From Rutidosis leptorrhynchoides (lineage: Eukaryota > Streptophyta > Magnoliopsida > Asterales > Asteraceae), in assembly GCF_046630445.1 (NCBI RefSeq), contig NC_092341.1, positions 4,068,001-4,132,000 of the forward strand: 64,000 nt of DNA. Reading direction: 5' to 3'. A program made the translations under genes and the position numbers. The notes under the pieces are model-generated. The model was not told the origin of the DNA. It saw nothing but the letters and a program-made list of their open reading frames with translations, and did no database searches. Below, in pieces: positions 45,336-59,220 of the stretch (position 1 is the stretch's first letter; every line of letters starts with the position of its first letter).

Positions 45336-47188
45336 CGAATTTCATCTTCTTCTTGAAGATCCATTTGTTTCCCAAAGATTTGCATCCTAGTGGTAAATCT
45401 GTTAATACTCAAGTATTATTCTCCAAAATAGAACTCATCTCGTCTTGAACTGATTCTTTCCAAAAGGCAACATCACGAGATTTCATAGCCTCATCAAAGG
45501 TTCTAGGATTATCATCAATACTATAACAGTATGAAAATTGTGATTTAACACAATCTCTCGATCCTTCAACTGGGTAAAGTTGAAAATCAGAACCATACGA
45601 CTTGGGTGTCCTAGTTCTAGTGCCCCTACGAGGTTCTAGTGACTCACTTGAATTTCTTCCAAGTTAACTCCTTGTGTAGTCTCATTTTAATGAGAAATCA
45701 CATCCCTTGGTCTAGGTATTGATGTAAAACGAGATTAATCAAATATTGCATCTCTTGATTTTATAACGGTGTTAATCGAAATAGAATCATTAGGTTCTAT
45801 CACATAAAACCTATAAGCTTTGGAATGCTCGGCATATCCAATAAAGATGCAATCAATACCTCTTTCACCCAGAGTTTTCCTTTTAGGTTCGGTCAGTCTT
45901 ACAATTGCCCGACAACCCCAAACTCGCAAATAGTGCAAGTTTGGCTGTTTCTTGTACCAAAGTTCGTAAGGAGTCGTAGTTCCTCTTTTTATTAGGAACT
46001 CTATTCAAAATGTGACAAGCCGTTCACATGGCTTCTCCCCAAAACCCGTCACTCAAACCCGAGTACGTCATCATGGAATTAACCATTTCTTTGAGAGACC
46101 TATTTTTCATCTCCGCTACACCATTTTGTTGTGGTGTATACGGAGATGTAGTTTGATGAATAATCCCCACAGATTGGAAACACATTGGATCATAATACTC
46201 ACCACCTCTATCGGTGCGCAACGTTTTAATTAAACCATTTTGTTGTAATTCCACTTCAGTCTTATAGATTTTAAATTTGTCTAAGGCCCCATCTTTAGTA
46301 TGCAAAATATAAACATAGCAAAACCTAGATGCATCATCTATAAATGTGATTACATACTTCTTATTTCCTAAAGAAGGTGTAGCATGAAAATCACAAAGGT
46401 CACTATGAATTAGATGGAAATTCAAAGACGTCCTGTTTATGGTCTTAAAAGGTTGTCTCGTGATTTTATTCAACATACAAGTATAACATTTTTCAGAGCA
46501 CTTTTCAAATGTAGGAATTAAATCAACTTTAGACATTTCATACATTCTTTTATAATGTACATGTCCTAGACGAGCATGCCATAAACTTGACTCATTTGAA
46601 CTAGAACTAATCAAGTAATCATGCAAACAGACTTATCAACAACAGGAACATTCTTAAGATTCAACATAAACATACCATTATTATAGTATCCAAATCCAAT
46701 AAACATGCCACCCTTCGACAAGATATACTTGTTGGATTCAAATACTTGTTTGTAACCACACTTATTTAATATAGGATTGGAAATCAGATTCTTTCTCAAC
46801 CCAGGAACATACAACACATTATTTAAAGTAATTGTCTTATCAGAACTAAATTGTAAGATAACATTGTCACGACCAAGGACATGAGTGACTGTTCGTTCCC
46901 CATGTGAAGCACATCATCATCAGGTTGAAATGTCTTAAACCAACAACGATCTTTACATGCATGACATGTGGCCCCGGAATCAATCCACCACGCTATGTTA
47001 TCATACTGCACATAAGACGCTTCAGAAATATGTGACACATAATTCTGAACAGAATTTATAATACAATCAAAATTCTGACCTTGGTTAGGAACTTGGTCCT
47101 TAGACCCGTTTCTCGAACCCGAACAGCTTACTCCATCCTTGTTCTTTCCAACACGACATTCTTTATTAAAATGGCCAGGTTTGTGAAA
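45336..47188 (-). pseudogene. B2 gag end - protease - integrase
   Basis: From right to left: half a zinc knuckle (KPGHFNKECR) cut at 47189; protease IAWWIDSGATCHAC; the segment with LRKNLISNPILNKCGYKQVFES (46611-46817); integrase HHCC (LWHARLGHVHYKRMYEM, KCYTC) and DDE (IHSDLCDFH, LRTDRGGEYYD, PQQNGVAEMKN) at 46024-46626; and VWGCRAIVRLTEPKRKTLGERG (45735-45938). Several frameshifts and stops. Confidence 0.88.
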
Positions 47189-48957
47189 TGTCCCGTTCAT
47201 ATTGATTATAAACGTTCCATATTAATTGATTTCTTTGCGAGGTTTTGACCTCTATATGAGACGTTTTTCAAAGACTGCATTCGTTTTTAAAATAAACCAT
47301 AACTTTTATTTTATCGACAAGGTTAAAGAGTCACCACCTAGATTATCCAGAAATGATAATCTAAAATATCACACTCACACACTACCAATACATATTGGTT
47401 TACAATATTAATATGTTACAACAAAGTAAATCTCGAATGCAGTTTTAAACAATATTATACAAGCATGCTGACACCAAATCTTGTCCATATTTTAGCATGC
47501 AACAGCGGAAGCTCTTAATAATCACCTGAGAATAAACATGCTTTAAACGTCAACAAAAATGTTGGTGAGTTATAGGTTTAACCAATATATTTATCAAATT
47601 GAAATATTAGACCACAAGATTTCATATTTCAATATACATCCCATACATAGAGATAAAAATCATTCATATGGTGAACACCTGGTAACCGACCTTAACAAGA
47701 TGCATATAGAATATCCCCTATCATTCCGGGACTCCCTTCGGACATGATGAATTCGAAGTACTAAAGCATCCGGTACTTTGGATGGGGCTCGTTGGGCTCA
47801 ATAGATCTATCTTTAGGATTCGCGTCAATTAGGGTGTCTGTTCCCTAATTCTTAGATTACCAGACTAAAAAGGGGCATATTCGGTTTAATAATCCAGCCA
47901 TAGAATGTAGTTTCATTTACTTGTGTCTATTTTATAAAACATTTATAAAACTGCATGTATTCTCATCCCAAAATATTAGATTTTAAAATTGGGACTATAA
48001 CTCACTTTCACAGATTTTTACTTCGTCGGGAAGTAAGACTTGGCCACTGGTAGATTCACGAACCTATAAAAAATATGTACATATATATCAAAGTATGTTC
48101 AAAATATATTTACAACATTTTTAATACGTTTTGCTGTTTAAGTTTATTAAGTCAGGTGTCCTTGTTAGTAATCTACAACTAGTTGTCCACAGTTAGATGT
48201 ACAGAAAATAAAGCAATATATATTATCTCGAATCAATCCACGACCTCGTGTATACAAGCCTCAGGCTAGATCACAACTCAAAGTAAATATAATATTTTGG
48301 AATCAACCTCAACCCTGTATAGCTAACTCCAACATTACTGCATATAGAGTGTCTATGGTTATTCCGAAATATATATATATAGATGGGTCGATATGATATG
48401 TCAAAACATTGTATTCGTGTCTATGGTATCCCAAGATTACATAATATATTAGAATACATGTATAATACAATATAAGTTAGCTAGGATATGATTAATATAG
48501 ATTTGTTACCAATTTTCACGTAGCTACAACAAGAAAAATTATCCAATCTTGTTTTACCCATAACTTCTTCGTTTTAAATCCGTTTTGAGTGATTCAAGTT
48601 GCTATGGTTTCATATTGAACTTAGGTTTATGAATCTAAACAGAAAAAGTATAAGTTTATAGTCAGAAATACAGGTTACAAGTCGTTTTTGTAAAGGTAGT
48701 CATTTCAGTCGAAAGAACGACGTCTAGATGACCATTTTGGAAAACATACATCCACTTTGAGTTTAACCATGATTTTTGGATATAGTTTCATGTTCATAAG
48801 AAAAATCATTTTTCCAGAAGAATAGCTTTTAAATCAAAGTTTATCATAGTTTTTAATTATCCAAACCAAAACAGCCCCCGGTTTTACTACGACGGCGTAT
48901 ATCCGATTTTACGGTGTTTTTCGTGTTTCCAAGTTTTAAATCATTAAGTTAGCATAT
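47189..48957 (-). repeat. 3' LTR of gypsy element D, left part
   Basis: Starts TGTCCCGTTCATATTG at 47189 inside the B2 gag and carries the LTR blocks of this gypsy group (GCGAGGTTTTGACCTCTATA, AGCGGAAGCT, CAGTACTTTGG-like, CAGCCCCCGGTT). It includes the module shared with 11325-11610. It stops at TTAGTTAGCATAT-like sequence, where element C is inserted, and resumes at 60143. Confidence 0.85.
48953..48957 (+). other. target-site duplication of element C, left copy
   Basis: CATAT, repeated at 60138-60142. Confidence 0.92.
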
Positions 48958-51832
48958 TGTAACGACCCGGATTTTTCCTATCGTTTTATACTTATGAGAT
49001 TAATATTTACATAAATTAAACCTTACCAACATGATAAGCAATCTAAATTGTTGAGACTTATGTTTTTGAAAAGAGTTTTACACAACATTTGACCGTCCAA
49101 TTTGACCGATGATATCACGAACTATATAACATACGATAATTATACGTTTGTGTATATATATGTATCTATATATATAACATGATCTAAGGATGGTTTAACA
49201 TCTCATTGTGTACTAATAACAATAAGATAAAAGTATACTTTGAAACTACTAACTTAAGTTTTCAAAACGATAACTATACGTAACGTTTTTTTGACATAAA
49301 TACTTAAAACTTATAATGCTTATACATGTATCGTATAGATATGTATTTAGTCACTTTTAAAGGGCTTTTATACATAAAACAAAATAAGTATATTTACAAA
49401 AGATAGTTATATTTGAATCCTCGTTCCGTTTTCTCAATATTTCTATACGTATATCAAGGGTATATGTACCCGTATAATACCCAGCTTCTATACGTATTTA
49501 CTATTGGTATATACACATCAAATCAACATCCTAATCAACATTATTACTGCCCTAGATATGAGGTAACTAGGATTTGTCAAGTAGCATGAATTATTAGTAA
49601 GAAAACAAAATTAGGAATCCTTTTCTTTCTTTATAAACTAAAAACGTTTTTATGAATGAACACCATTTCTTCACTCCATTTTCTCATACCCACACCCTAA
49701 TTTCTCTCTCAAAATACTCCTAACTTCATACTTGATCATCTACAAGCATTTTCCCCATCATTTAGCTTCAATTACAAGCCTTAAACACCATAAGAAAACT
49801 CTTTCAAGAACATATCAAAATAACCACCCATTTGAAGAAGTTTACTTCCAACCTTTTGATCTAACTCCACCACTCTTTTGGTTCTAGGATTTTTCTCATC
49901 TCTTACGGTAACTTTGTCCAAGTAACTTGAGGTAGTAACCTTATTCATAACCTTATTCGATTCATATTTATATAGCTATCTTATTTTGTGGTATAAAATT
50001 TTAACAACAAGAACATAGTTTGAATGATTTCAAACTTGTTCGCAAACTAAATAGATCCTTCTAACTTGACTTTTAAAGCACTTCAAGACCTGTAATATAT
50101 CATAATGATATGCTAACTTAACAAGATATAACTTGGTTTTACAAAGAACATCTTAAAAACTGAATCTACGTCGTCGGAGTGCAACCGGGGGCTGTTTTGG
50201 GTTGGATAATTAAAAACCATCTTGAACTTTGAATTGGAAGTTCATGTTTTGGAAAAATGATATTTCTTATGAATATGTTAACACATAAAAATTTCATGGT
50301 TTAACTCAAAGTGTAAGTATTTTTAGAAAAATGATCATTAAATGTTGTTTTCATGATGGAAAAATGATCACTTTCATAAGTTTCACCAAAGTTTGACCTA
50401 TAACCTGTGATTTTGAATACAAACTAAGGTATTTTCAGTTCATATTCTTAATATTTGATTCAATCCAAGGAAGTGGCAAGTTGAACCAACAAAAACGGAG
50501 TTGTAATGAAGAAACTACGACTAAAACAAGATTGGGTATCCGAAGCTAGTTTAGCTACGAAAATAATTGGAGAAAAAGTAAATTAATCATATCTTTCCTA
50601 ATTAATATGATATTTTATATATAATTACTTATGATTTGATTTTATATATTTCAGGACCACCCGTAAACAACACGAGAAGATTAATCATAAGACCTCATGA
50701 TTGTACGCAACACGTCATTTGACAACACGGTACTTTATGTACGCAACACGTCATTTGACAACATGGTACCATGGGTCGAGATTAATTCTGATCAATACGA
50801 ATACGATGGGGTCTTTATTTATTTTATTTAAGCAACTAATTGTGGACCACTAACATCGGACTGCTAACTACGGACTAAGAAAATATTAAAAGTATTAAAA
50901 GTATATATATATGTAACGATTACTTAAAAAGAAAATATGTTGATATATTATATATATGGTTAGGTTCATGATATCTATAGGAGACCAAGTCGTGTTAAAT
51001 ACCTTCAAGGAAAAAGTGAGTATATAGTCCCACTTTTAAACTCTAAATATTTTGGGATGAGAATACATGCATTTTATGATTTACGTTATGGACACAAGTG
51101 ATTAAAAATATATATTCTACGTTGAGTTGTACCACTGACATACTTCCCTGTAACTTGGTAACTACTATTTACATGAGGTATTGTAAACGCGAATCCTGTT
51201 GATAGATCTATCGGGCCTGACAACCCCAACCGGACTGGACGACCAGTATTCAACGGTTGCACAGTACTTCATTTCGGTGACTACACTTGGTACGGTGTAG
51301 TAAGATTTCATAATAAAGGGAATATGCGACGTTGATTAAATGTTAAGTATGGTTATCAAGTGCTCAACAACTTAGAATATTTTTATTAAAACGTTTATAT
51401 ATGAAATCTTGTGGTCTATATTTATAACGCTGCCGGCATTAAACCTATATCTCACCAACTTTATGTTGACGTTTTAAGCATGTTTATTCTCAGGTGATAA
51501 CTAAAAGCTTCCGCTGCAACATGTTGAATTTAAGCAAGATCTTGAGTATGCATATTTGTGTCAAAAATAAAACTGCATATCGGAGGATTTGTAATGTAAA
51601 ATATGTTGGAAGTCGTATTGTTATTATCACATGTAAAGTTTGTAAGTCTAAGATTATTGCTAAACGATAATCATTATTAAGTTGTTTAAACCTTGTATTT
51701 GTAATAAAAGCTATGGGTTGTATTGTAAAAACGAATGCAGTTTTTAAAAAATGTCGCATATAGAGGTCAATACCTCGCGATGAAATCATATGTTATTGTA
51801 TTCGTCCTTATGGTTACGGTCGGGTTTTGACA
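48958..51832 (+). repeat. 5' LTR of element C (2875 bp)
   Basis: TGTAACGACCCGG...GGGTTTTGACA. TATA-like TTTATAAAC at about 49631. A tandem GTACGCAACACGTCATTTGAC duplication is at about 50703-50770. Confidence 0.93.
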
Positions 51833-51834
51833 TG

Positions 51835-51846
51835 TGGTATCAGAGC
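51835..51846 (+). other. primer-binding site of element C
   Basis: TGGTATCAGAGC, two bases after the LTR; initiator tRNA-Met type. Confidence 0.9.
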
Positions 51847-52023
51847 GTTGGTCTTAGAGAACCAAAAAATTTGCATTAGTGTATCTTATAGAGTTTGTTA
51901 GGATGCATTAGTGAATCTGGACTTTGACCGTATTTGATTTAGAAAACTATTGCTTATCCTTGTTGGTTAAAAATTAATATGTAAATATTATGTGGTACTA
52001 ACGTGCTAGTTGTTATGTGATAG

Positions 52024-52401
52024 ATGTCTGGCTTAGAACTTGTTATCATATTCAGCGAATCCGAATCAGAATCTTCAGATGGTGTTCCAGTCATTAACCT
52101 ATCCGATGATGAAAACGACACCTTTGGGGAAAACTCACAATTTTCGGATGAATCAATTGAAGAGGAATCGGAAAGTGATCCTGAGGAGGAAGAAATACAG
52201 GAAATTACGAAAGACAAGTTCGAAAGAGGAAAGAAACGAAAGGCTACTGAATTGGAAAATCCAAATCCCGAGCTTAGTAAGGATGTTGTGGCACCAACTT
52301 CACCAGACACTTCCACCCCTATTCCCGCTATTCCTATTAGTTCTATCCCGGCATCCAGTTCTTCAGCCCCTCAGCAAAACGCAGGGAGACAGTCAAGATA
52401 A
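52024..52401 (+). CDS. accessory ORF upstream of gag in element C
   Basis: 125 codons, MSGLELVIIFSESESES at the start. It keeps both SIM-like stretches of element A's ORF at the same residue positions (LVIIFSESE and VPVINLSDDE), the segment EEIQEITKDKFE-GKKRKA and the Pro/Ser-rich part. It has only a short acidic run where A has four EPEEES repeats. A one-base deletion relative to A in the QPKYRET region shifts the frame, so the basic C-terminus is lost. Start chosen at the ATG shared with A. Confidence 0.72.
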   Translation: MSGLELVIIFSESESESSDGVPVINLSDDENDTFGENSQFSDESIEEESESDPEEEEIQEITKDKFERGKKRKATELENPNPELSKDVVAPTSPDTSTPIPAIPISSIPASSSSAPQQNAGRQSR

Positions 52402-52635
52402 CCTTTAAGCGATTTCTTTGAACACAAACGTTTTGGGTTAAATGATGCGCTGTTGTTTTAAACCATGAGGTCATATAACGTTTTGTATAATATTACTAGT
52501 GTGGTTTGCTTAATGTTTGATGTAAGATAAGCATATATAAAATAGTGAAGTGTGAAATGCAATAATTTTCCATGGTTGAGTATTATTTGGGTGATAGTAA
52601 TTGATTTCTGTACTAAGCTATTAAGTATGAACTTT

Positions 52636-52648
52636 AACGGGTAGGTAC
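52636..52648 (+). other. second PPT 13-mer before gag in element C
   Basis: AACGGGTAGGTAC followed by TACCCTAG, exactly as in A (6560-6572), 157 bp before the gag ATG at 52806. Confidence 0.75.
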
Positions 52649-52805
52649 TACCCTAGATATAATTATAAAACGCTAATAAGAAGAAAAGGCTTTTATAATA
52701 ATAATTGGTTCATATTATTAATGAGCTACGATGTACTGTAAATACATACTATATCTATAATATTTCATGTGAATAATTATTTTTTTTTCATTCTTATTGA
52801 AGATT

Positions 52806-55627
52806 ATGGCGCGATTGAACCGAATGACGGAACAAGAAATCGAGGAACTCATCAATCAGCGAGTGGACGACAGAATGTTATGGGTCGAGGCTGTGAGAGG
52901 TGCTGCAGTTAACCCAAATCCTCATGTGGGATGTACTTACAAAACTTTTCAAGGTTGCAAGCCCTCATCATTCAGTGGAACAGAAGGACCGGTCGGTTTA
53001 ACCCGGTGGATCGAAAAGATTGAGTCTGTGTTTAAAATCAGTGGTTGTATTGAGAACGACATGACCAAGTATGCATCGTGCACCTTACAAGATAGTGCAC
53101 TCACGTGGTGGAAAAACTATGTGAAGGCCGTAGGAGGAGATGTAGCTTATGAACTCCCTGGGAAGAATTCAAAACAATGCTAATCAACGAGTATTGTCCA
53201 AGGAACGAGGTTAGGAAGTTGGAAGCTGAATTACGAAGCCTGAAAGTTGTTGGTACTGAACTCACCAACTACAATCAGCGATTCATGGAATTAGCTTTGC
53301 TATGTCCCGAATTGGTACCAACCGAAGAACGAAAGATAGAACTGTACAAAGATGGTTTACCTAAAAATGTCAAGGCAAATGTTACAGCATCGAAACCCAA
53401 GACTATTCATGAAGCCATCACCATGGCAAACGAGTTGATGGACCAGATTATTCTGGATAAGAACACCGTTGTCAAGACATCAGAAAACAAGAGAAAGTGG
53501 GAAGGTAATCAACAATCCAACAAGAAACAAGAAACCACGCAAGGTGTGGGTAGTGGTTCAAGCTTAGGTTACAAAGGACGAAATCCTTTATGTAACAGAT
53601 GCCACAAACATCACTCTGGTTATTGTAATGTGGTGTGCGATAATTGTAATCGAAGGGGTCATCTTGCTGAATATTGTAGGATTCCTGTTACAAATACCAA
53701 TGGCACCAAGACTCCTGCCACAAATGCAAATAGAACTGCCTTGGCCACTGTTACTTGTTATGGGTGTGGGAAACAGGGTCATTATAAGAGCCAGTGCCCA
53801 AATCCAGAGAAGAATAACGGATCTGCACGTGGAAGAGCATTTATTATTAATGCTAGAGAGGCGTATGAAGACCCGGAGCTGGTTACGGGTACGTTTATCA
53901 TTAATAACTTATCAGCATCTATTATATTTGATACTGGTGCTGATAGAAGTTACGTGTGTAGAGACTTTTACGCTAAATTGAATTGTTCATCATTACCTCT
54001 AAATGCTAAGTGCATGATTGAGTTAGCTAATGGTAAACTAATTAAAGCCGATAAAATTTGCTGTGATTGTAAAATAAATTTAGCCGGAGAAATATTTAAG
54101 ATTGATTTGATATCCATAGAATTAGGAAGTTTTGACGTAATCATCGGCATGGACTGGATGTCCAAAGTAGGAGTCGAAGTGGTGTGTGCTGAAAAGGTAA
54201 TTCGTATTCCTCGAAAGGATAAATCAATGATAATGATTTACGGAGATAAAGGTAACCCAAACCTAAATCTCATTAGCTGTTTGAAAGCTCGAAAGTGTTT
54301 AGAAAAGGGATGTTATGCCATCCTAGCACATGTAAAGAAAGTTGAAGAAAAGGAGAAGAATATTAACGATGTAAATGTAGTAAGAGACTTTCCCGATGTA
54401 TTTCCGGAAGAATTACCGGAACTACCTCCTTTCAGGTCTGTAGAATTTCAAATAGATCTTGTACCAGGAGCTGCACCGGTTGCTCATGCTCCATATAGAC
54501 TTGCACCGTCCGAGTTAAAAGAACTTCAGAGTCAGTTAAAAGAATTACTGGACCGAGGATTCATACGACCAAGTACTTCACCGTGGGGAGCTCCAATTTT
54601 ATTTGTTAAAAAGAAGGATGGATCTTTTAGGATGTGTATAGATTATCGTGAATTAAATAAGTTAACTATCAAGAATCGGTATCCACTACCGAGAATTGAC
54701 GACTTATTTGATCAACTGCAAGGATCATGTGTGTACTCGAAAATCGAGTTAAGATCGGGTTATCATCAACTACGTGTCAAAGAAGAAGACATTCCCAAAA
54801 CTGCTTTCTGGACACGTTATGGTCATTACGAATTTTTAGTCATGCCGTTTGGGTTGACAAATGTGCCAGCTGTATTCATGGACCTCATGAATCGAGTTTG
54901 TAGTACATATTTAGATAAGTTTGTTATCGTTTTCATTGACGATATTCTTATCTATTCCAAGAGTGAGCAAGAGCATGAGCAGCATTTAAGGTTGGTATTA
55001 GAATTGTTAAGAAAGGAACAGTTATACGCCAAATTTTCTAAGTGTGCATTTTGGTTGGAAGAAGTACAATTTCTTGGTCACGTTGTTAGTAGCAAAGGAA
55101 TTCAGGTTGATCCAGCTAAAATTGAGGCCATTGAAAAATGGGAGACTCCTAAGACACCAACGCAGATACGCCAATTTTTGGGTTTAGCCGGTTATTATAG
55201 AAGGTTTATTCAAGATTTTTCCCGAATAGCTAAACCATTAACAGCGTTAACGCAAAAAGGGAAGAAGTACGAATGGACCTCTGAGCAGGAGAGTGCATTT
55301 CAATTACTGAAGAAGAAGTTGACTACGGCGCCTATTTTATCGTTACCTGAAGGGAACGATGATTTTGAGATATATTGTGACGCTTCGCGACAAGGTTTTG
55401 GTTGCGTCCTTATGCAACGAAAGAAAGTTATTGCATACGCATCTCGAAAATTGAAGATTTACGAGCGGAATTACACGACGCATGATCTAGAATTGGGGGC
55501 AGTAGTGTTTGCATTGAAGATATGGAGACACTATTTATATGGAGTTAAATGCACTGTGTTTACTGATCATAAAAGTCTTCAACATATTTTCGATCAGAAA
55601 CAGCTGAACATGAGGCAACGTAGGTAG
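52806..55627 (+). pseudogene. element C gag - protease - RT - RNase H
   Basis: Starts [10 protein letters not shown] at 52806. Gag runs to a one-base deletion near 53151 (A reads GATACTCCATGG, C GAACTCCCTGG), which shifts the frame; the second reading frame is open from 53177. Zinc knuckles [14 protein letters not shown] and [14 protein letters not shown], protease [10 protein letters not shown] with [10 protein letters not shown], RNase [18 protein letters not shown] and TDHKSL. Here the codon that is TGA in A and D is CGA (55418-55420). A TAG replacing Trp at 55625-55627 ends the open frame. Confidence 0.92.
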
Positions 55628-57203
55628 GTCGAGCTGATAAACGACTATGATTGTGAGATTCGCTATCATTCTGGGAAAGCGAATGTAGTGGCCGATGCTC
55701 TAAGCAGAAAGGAACGAGAACCAATTCGAGTACGAGCGATGAACATAAAAATTCGCATGAATCTCAACTCACAAATCAAAGAGGCTCAACGAGAAGCTCT
55801 TACTAAAGAAAACATAGGAAATGAAATAATGAAGAAGTATGAGAAGCAACTCATTATACGGGAAGACGGAATTTGATATTTTGCAAACCGTATTTGGGTA
55901 CCAAAGTTGGGTGGATTAAGGAAGTTGATATTGAACGAGGCACATAAGACAAGATACTCGATACATCCTGGAGTTGGAAAGATGTATCAAGATCTTAAGA
56001 CGCATTATTGGTGGCCTAATTTAAAGATAGACGTTGTAAACATATGTTGGGGAATGTTTAACTTGTTCCAAAGTCAAAGCAGAACACCAGAAGCTGTCAG
56101 GGTTACTTCAACAACCAGAAATCCCAGAATGGAAATGGGATGGTATTACAATGGATTTTATCACAAAGTTACCTAAGACTGCCTGGGGTTATGACACCAT
56201 TTGGGTAATAGTTGATCGTCTCACCAAATCTGCACATTTCTTGCCTATAAAGGAAACGGATAGAATGGAGAAACTATTACGATTATACATAAAGGAAATT
56301 GTTTCAAGGCATGGAATACCTATTTCCATTATATCCGATCGTGATAGTAGATTTACATCAAAGTTCTGGCAATCACTACAGGAAGCCCTGGGAACTCGTT
56401 TGGATATGAGCACCGCATATCATCCGCAAACCGATGGGCATAGTGAAAGAATGATTCAGACTCTTGAAGACATGCTCAGAGCATGTGTGATCGATTTTGG
56501 AAACAGATGGGATAAATATCTACCATTAGCAGAATTCTCGTATAATAATAGTTATCATGCGAGCATTAAAGCTGCACCATTCGAAGCACTGTATGGAAGG
56601 AAGTGTAGATCCCCTATCTATTGGAACGAAGTAGGAGATCGACAATTAACTGGTCCCGAGATCATCCATGAAACTACTGAGAAGATAGTGCAAATCAAGG
56701 AGAGATTGAAAACAGCCCCTAGTCGCCAAAAGAGCTACGCCGATGTCCGAAGGAAACCATTAGAGTTTCATATCGGTGACATGGTTATGTTAAAGGTGTC
56801 ACCTTGGAAAGGTGTAATACGTTTTGGAAAAAGAGGTAAACTGAACCCAAGGTATGTAGGCCCGTTCAAGATCATCGAACGCATCGGACCGGTAGCTTAT
56901 CGACTCGAGTTACCACAACAACTCGCCGGAGTACATAATTCATTTCACGTCTCAAACCTCAAGAAATGTCTTGCAAAAGAAGATCTCACCATTCCTCTTG
57001 AAGAAATCCAAGTCGACGAGAAACTACAATTCATAGAAGAACCAGTCGAAATCATGGACCGTGAAGTTAAACAACTCAAGCAGAACAACATACCAATCGT
57101 TAAGGTTCGTGGGAATGATCGAAGGGGTCCCGAGTTTACTTGGGAACGAGAGGATCAGATGAAATAAAAGTACCCACATTTGTTTCCCGAGAACGCAAAA
57201 TAG
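55628..57203 (+). pseudogene. element C RNase H end - integrase - chromodomain-like tail
   Basis: [11 protein letters not shown], then a TGA (55874-55876, CGA in A); HHCC finger ([16 protein letters not shown]); a one-base insertion near 56036; integrase DDE from 56151 (TMDFITK is cut at its start, [19 protein letters not shown]); GPY/F module [14 protein letters not shown]; tail [25 protein letters not shown] at 57165-57167 (CAA in A) and the probable original TAG at 57201-57203. Confidence 0.9.
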
Positions 57204-57237
57204 GTACAACTTTAAAATTTCGGGACGAAATTTATTT

Positions 57238-57250
57238 AACGGGTAGGTAC
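57238..57250 (+). other. polypurine tract of element C
   Basis: AACGGGTAGGTAC before the 3' LTR, preceded by the hairpin AAATTTCGGGACGAAATTT at 57215-57233. Confidence 0.85.
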
Positions 57251-59183
57251 TGTAACGACCCGGATTTTTCCGATCGTTTTATACTTATGAGATTAATATT
57301 TACATAAATTAAACCTTACCAACATGATAAGCAATCTAAATTGTTGAGACTTATGTTTTTGAAAAGAGTTGTACACAACGTTTGACCGTCCAATTTGACC
57401 GATGATATCAAGAACTATATAACATACGATAATTATACGTTTGTGTATATATATGTATCTATATATATAACATGATCTAAGGATGGTTTAACATCTCATT
57501 GTGTACTAATAACAATAAGATAAAAGTATACTTTGAAACTACTAACTTAAGTTTTCAAAACGATAACTATACGTAACGTTTTTTTGACATAAATACTTAA
57601 AACTTATAATGCTTATACATGTATCGTATAGATATGTATTTAGTCACTTTTAAAGGGCTTTTATACATAAAATAAAATAAGTATATTTACAAAAGATAGA
57701 TATATTTGAATCCTCGTTCCGTTTTCTCAAGATTTCTATACGTATATCAAGGGTATATATACCCGTATAATACCCAGCTTCTATACGTATTTACTATTGG
57801 TATATACACATCAAATCAACATCCTAATCAACATTATTACTGCCCTAGATATGAGGTAACTAGGATTTGTCAAGTAGCATGAATTATTAGTAAGAAAACA
57901 AAATTAGGAATCCTTTTCTTTCTTTATAAACTAAAAACGTTTTTATGAATGAACACCATTTCTTCACTCCATTTTATCATACCTACACCCTCATTTCTCT
58001 CTCAAAATACTCCTAACTTCATACTTGATCATCTACAAGCATTTTCCCCATCATTTAGCTTCAATTACAAGCCTTAAACACCATAAGAAAACTCTTTCAA
58101 GAACATATCAAAATAGCCACCCATTTGAAGAAGTTTACTTCCAACCTTTTGATCTAACTCCACCACTCTTTTGGTTCTAGGATTTTTCTCATCTCTTACA
58201 GTAACTTTGTCCAAGTAACTTGAGGTAGTAACCTTATTCATAACCTTATTCGATTCATATTTATATAGCTATCTTATTTTGTGGTATAAAATTTTAACAA
58301 CAAGAACATAGTTTGAATGATTTCAAACTTGTTCGCAAAATAAATAGATCCTTCTAACTTGACTTTTAAAGCACTTCAAGACCTGTAATATATCATAATG
58401 ATATGCTAACTTAACAAGATATAACTTGGTTTTACAAAGAACATCTTAAAAACTGAATCTACGTCGTCGGAGTGCAACCAGGGGCTGTTTTGGGTTGGAT
58501 AATTAAAAATCATCTTTAACTTTGAATTGGAAGTTCATGTTCTGGAAAAATGATATTTCTTATGAATAGGTTAACACATAAAAATTTCATGGTTTAACTC
58601 AAAGAGTAAGTATTTTTAGAAAAATGATCATTAAATGTTGTTTTCATGATGGAAAATGATCACTTTCATAAGTTTCACCAAAGTTTGACCTATAACCTGT
58701 GATTTTGAATACAAACTAAGGTATTTTCAGTTCATATTCTTAAAATTTGATTCGATCCAAGGAAGTGGCAAGTTGAACCAACAAAAACGGAGTTGTAATG
58801 AAGAAACTACGACTAAAACAAGATTGGGTATCCGAAGCTAGTTTAGCTACGAAAATAATTGGAGAAAAAGTAAATTAATCATATCTTTCCTAATTAATAT
58901 GATATTTTATATATAATTACTTATGATTTGATTTTATATATTTCAGGACCACCCGTAAACAACACGAGAAGATTAATCATAAGACCTCATGATTGTACGC
59001 AACACGTCATTTGACAACACGGTACTTTATGTACGCAACACGTCATTTGACAACATGGTACCATGGGTCGAGATTAATTCTGATCAATACGAATACGATG
59101 GGGTCTTTATTTATTTTATTTAAGCAACTAATTGTGGACCACTAACATCGGACTGCTAACTACGGACTAAGAAAATATTAAAA

Positions 59184-59220
<37 letters not shown>

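Larger units (their letters stand above)
42853..47188 (-). mobile_element. Ty1/copia element B2, 3' part, interrupted by gypsy D
   Basis: 3' LTR 42853-43481, purine tract GGGGGGATT (43482-43490 on minus), a non-coding stretch similar to that of B1, then RNase H, RT, integrase and the end of gag reading right to left. At 47189 the gag zinc knuckle is broken by the LTR of element D; the 5' part of B2 must lie beyond the right edge. It belongs to the same copia lineage as B1 but is older: many frameshifts and stops. Possible left target duplication TGATA (42848-42852). Confidence 0.9.
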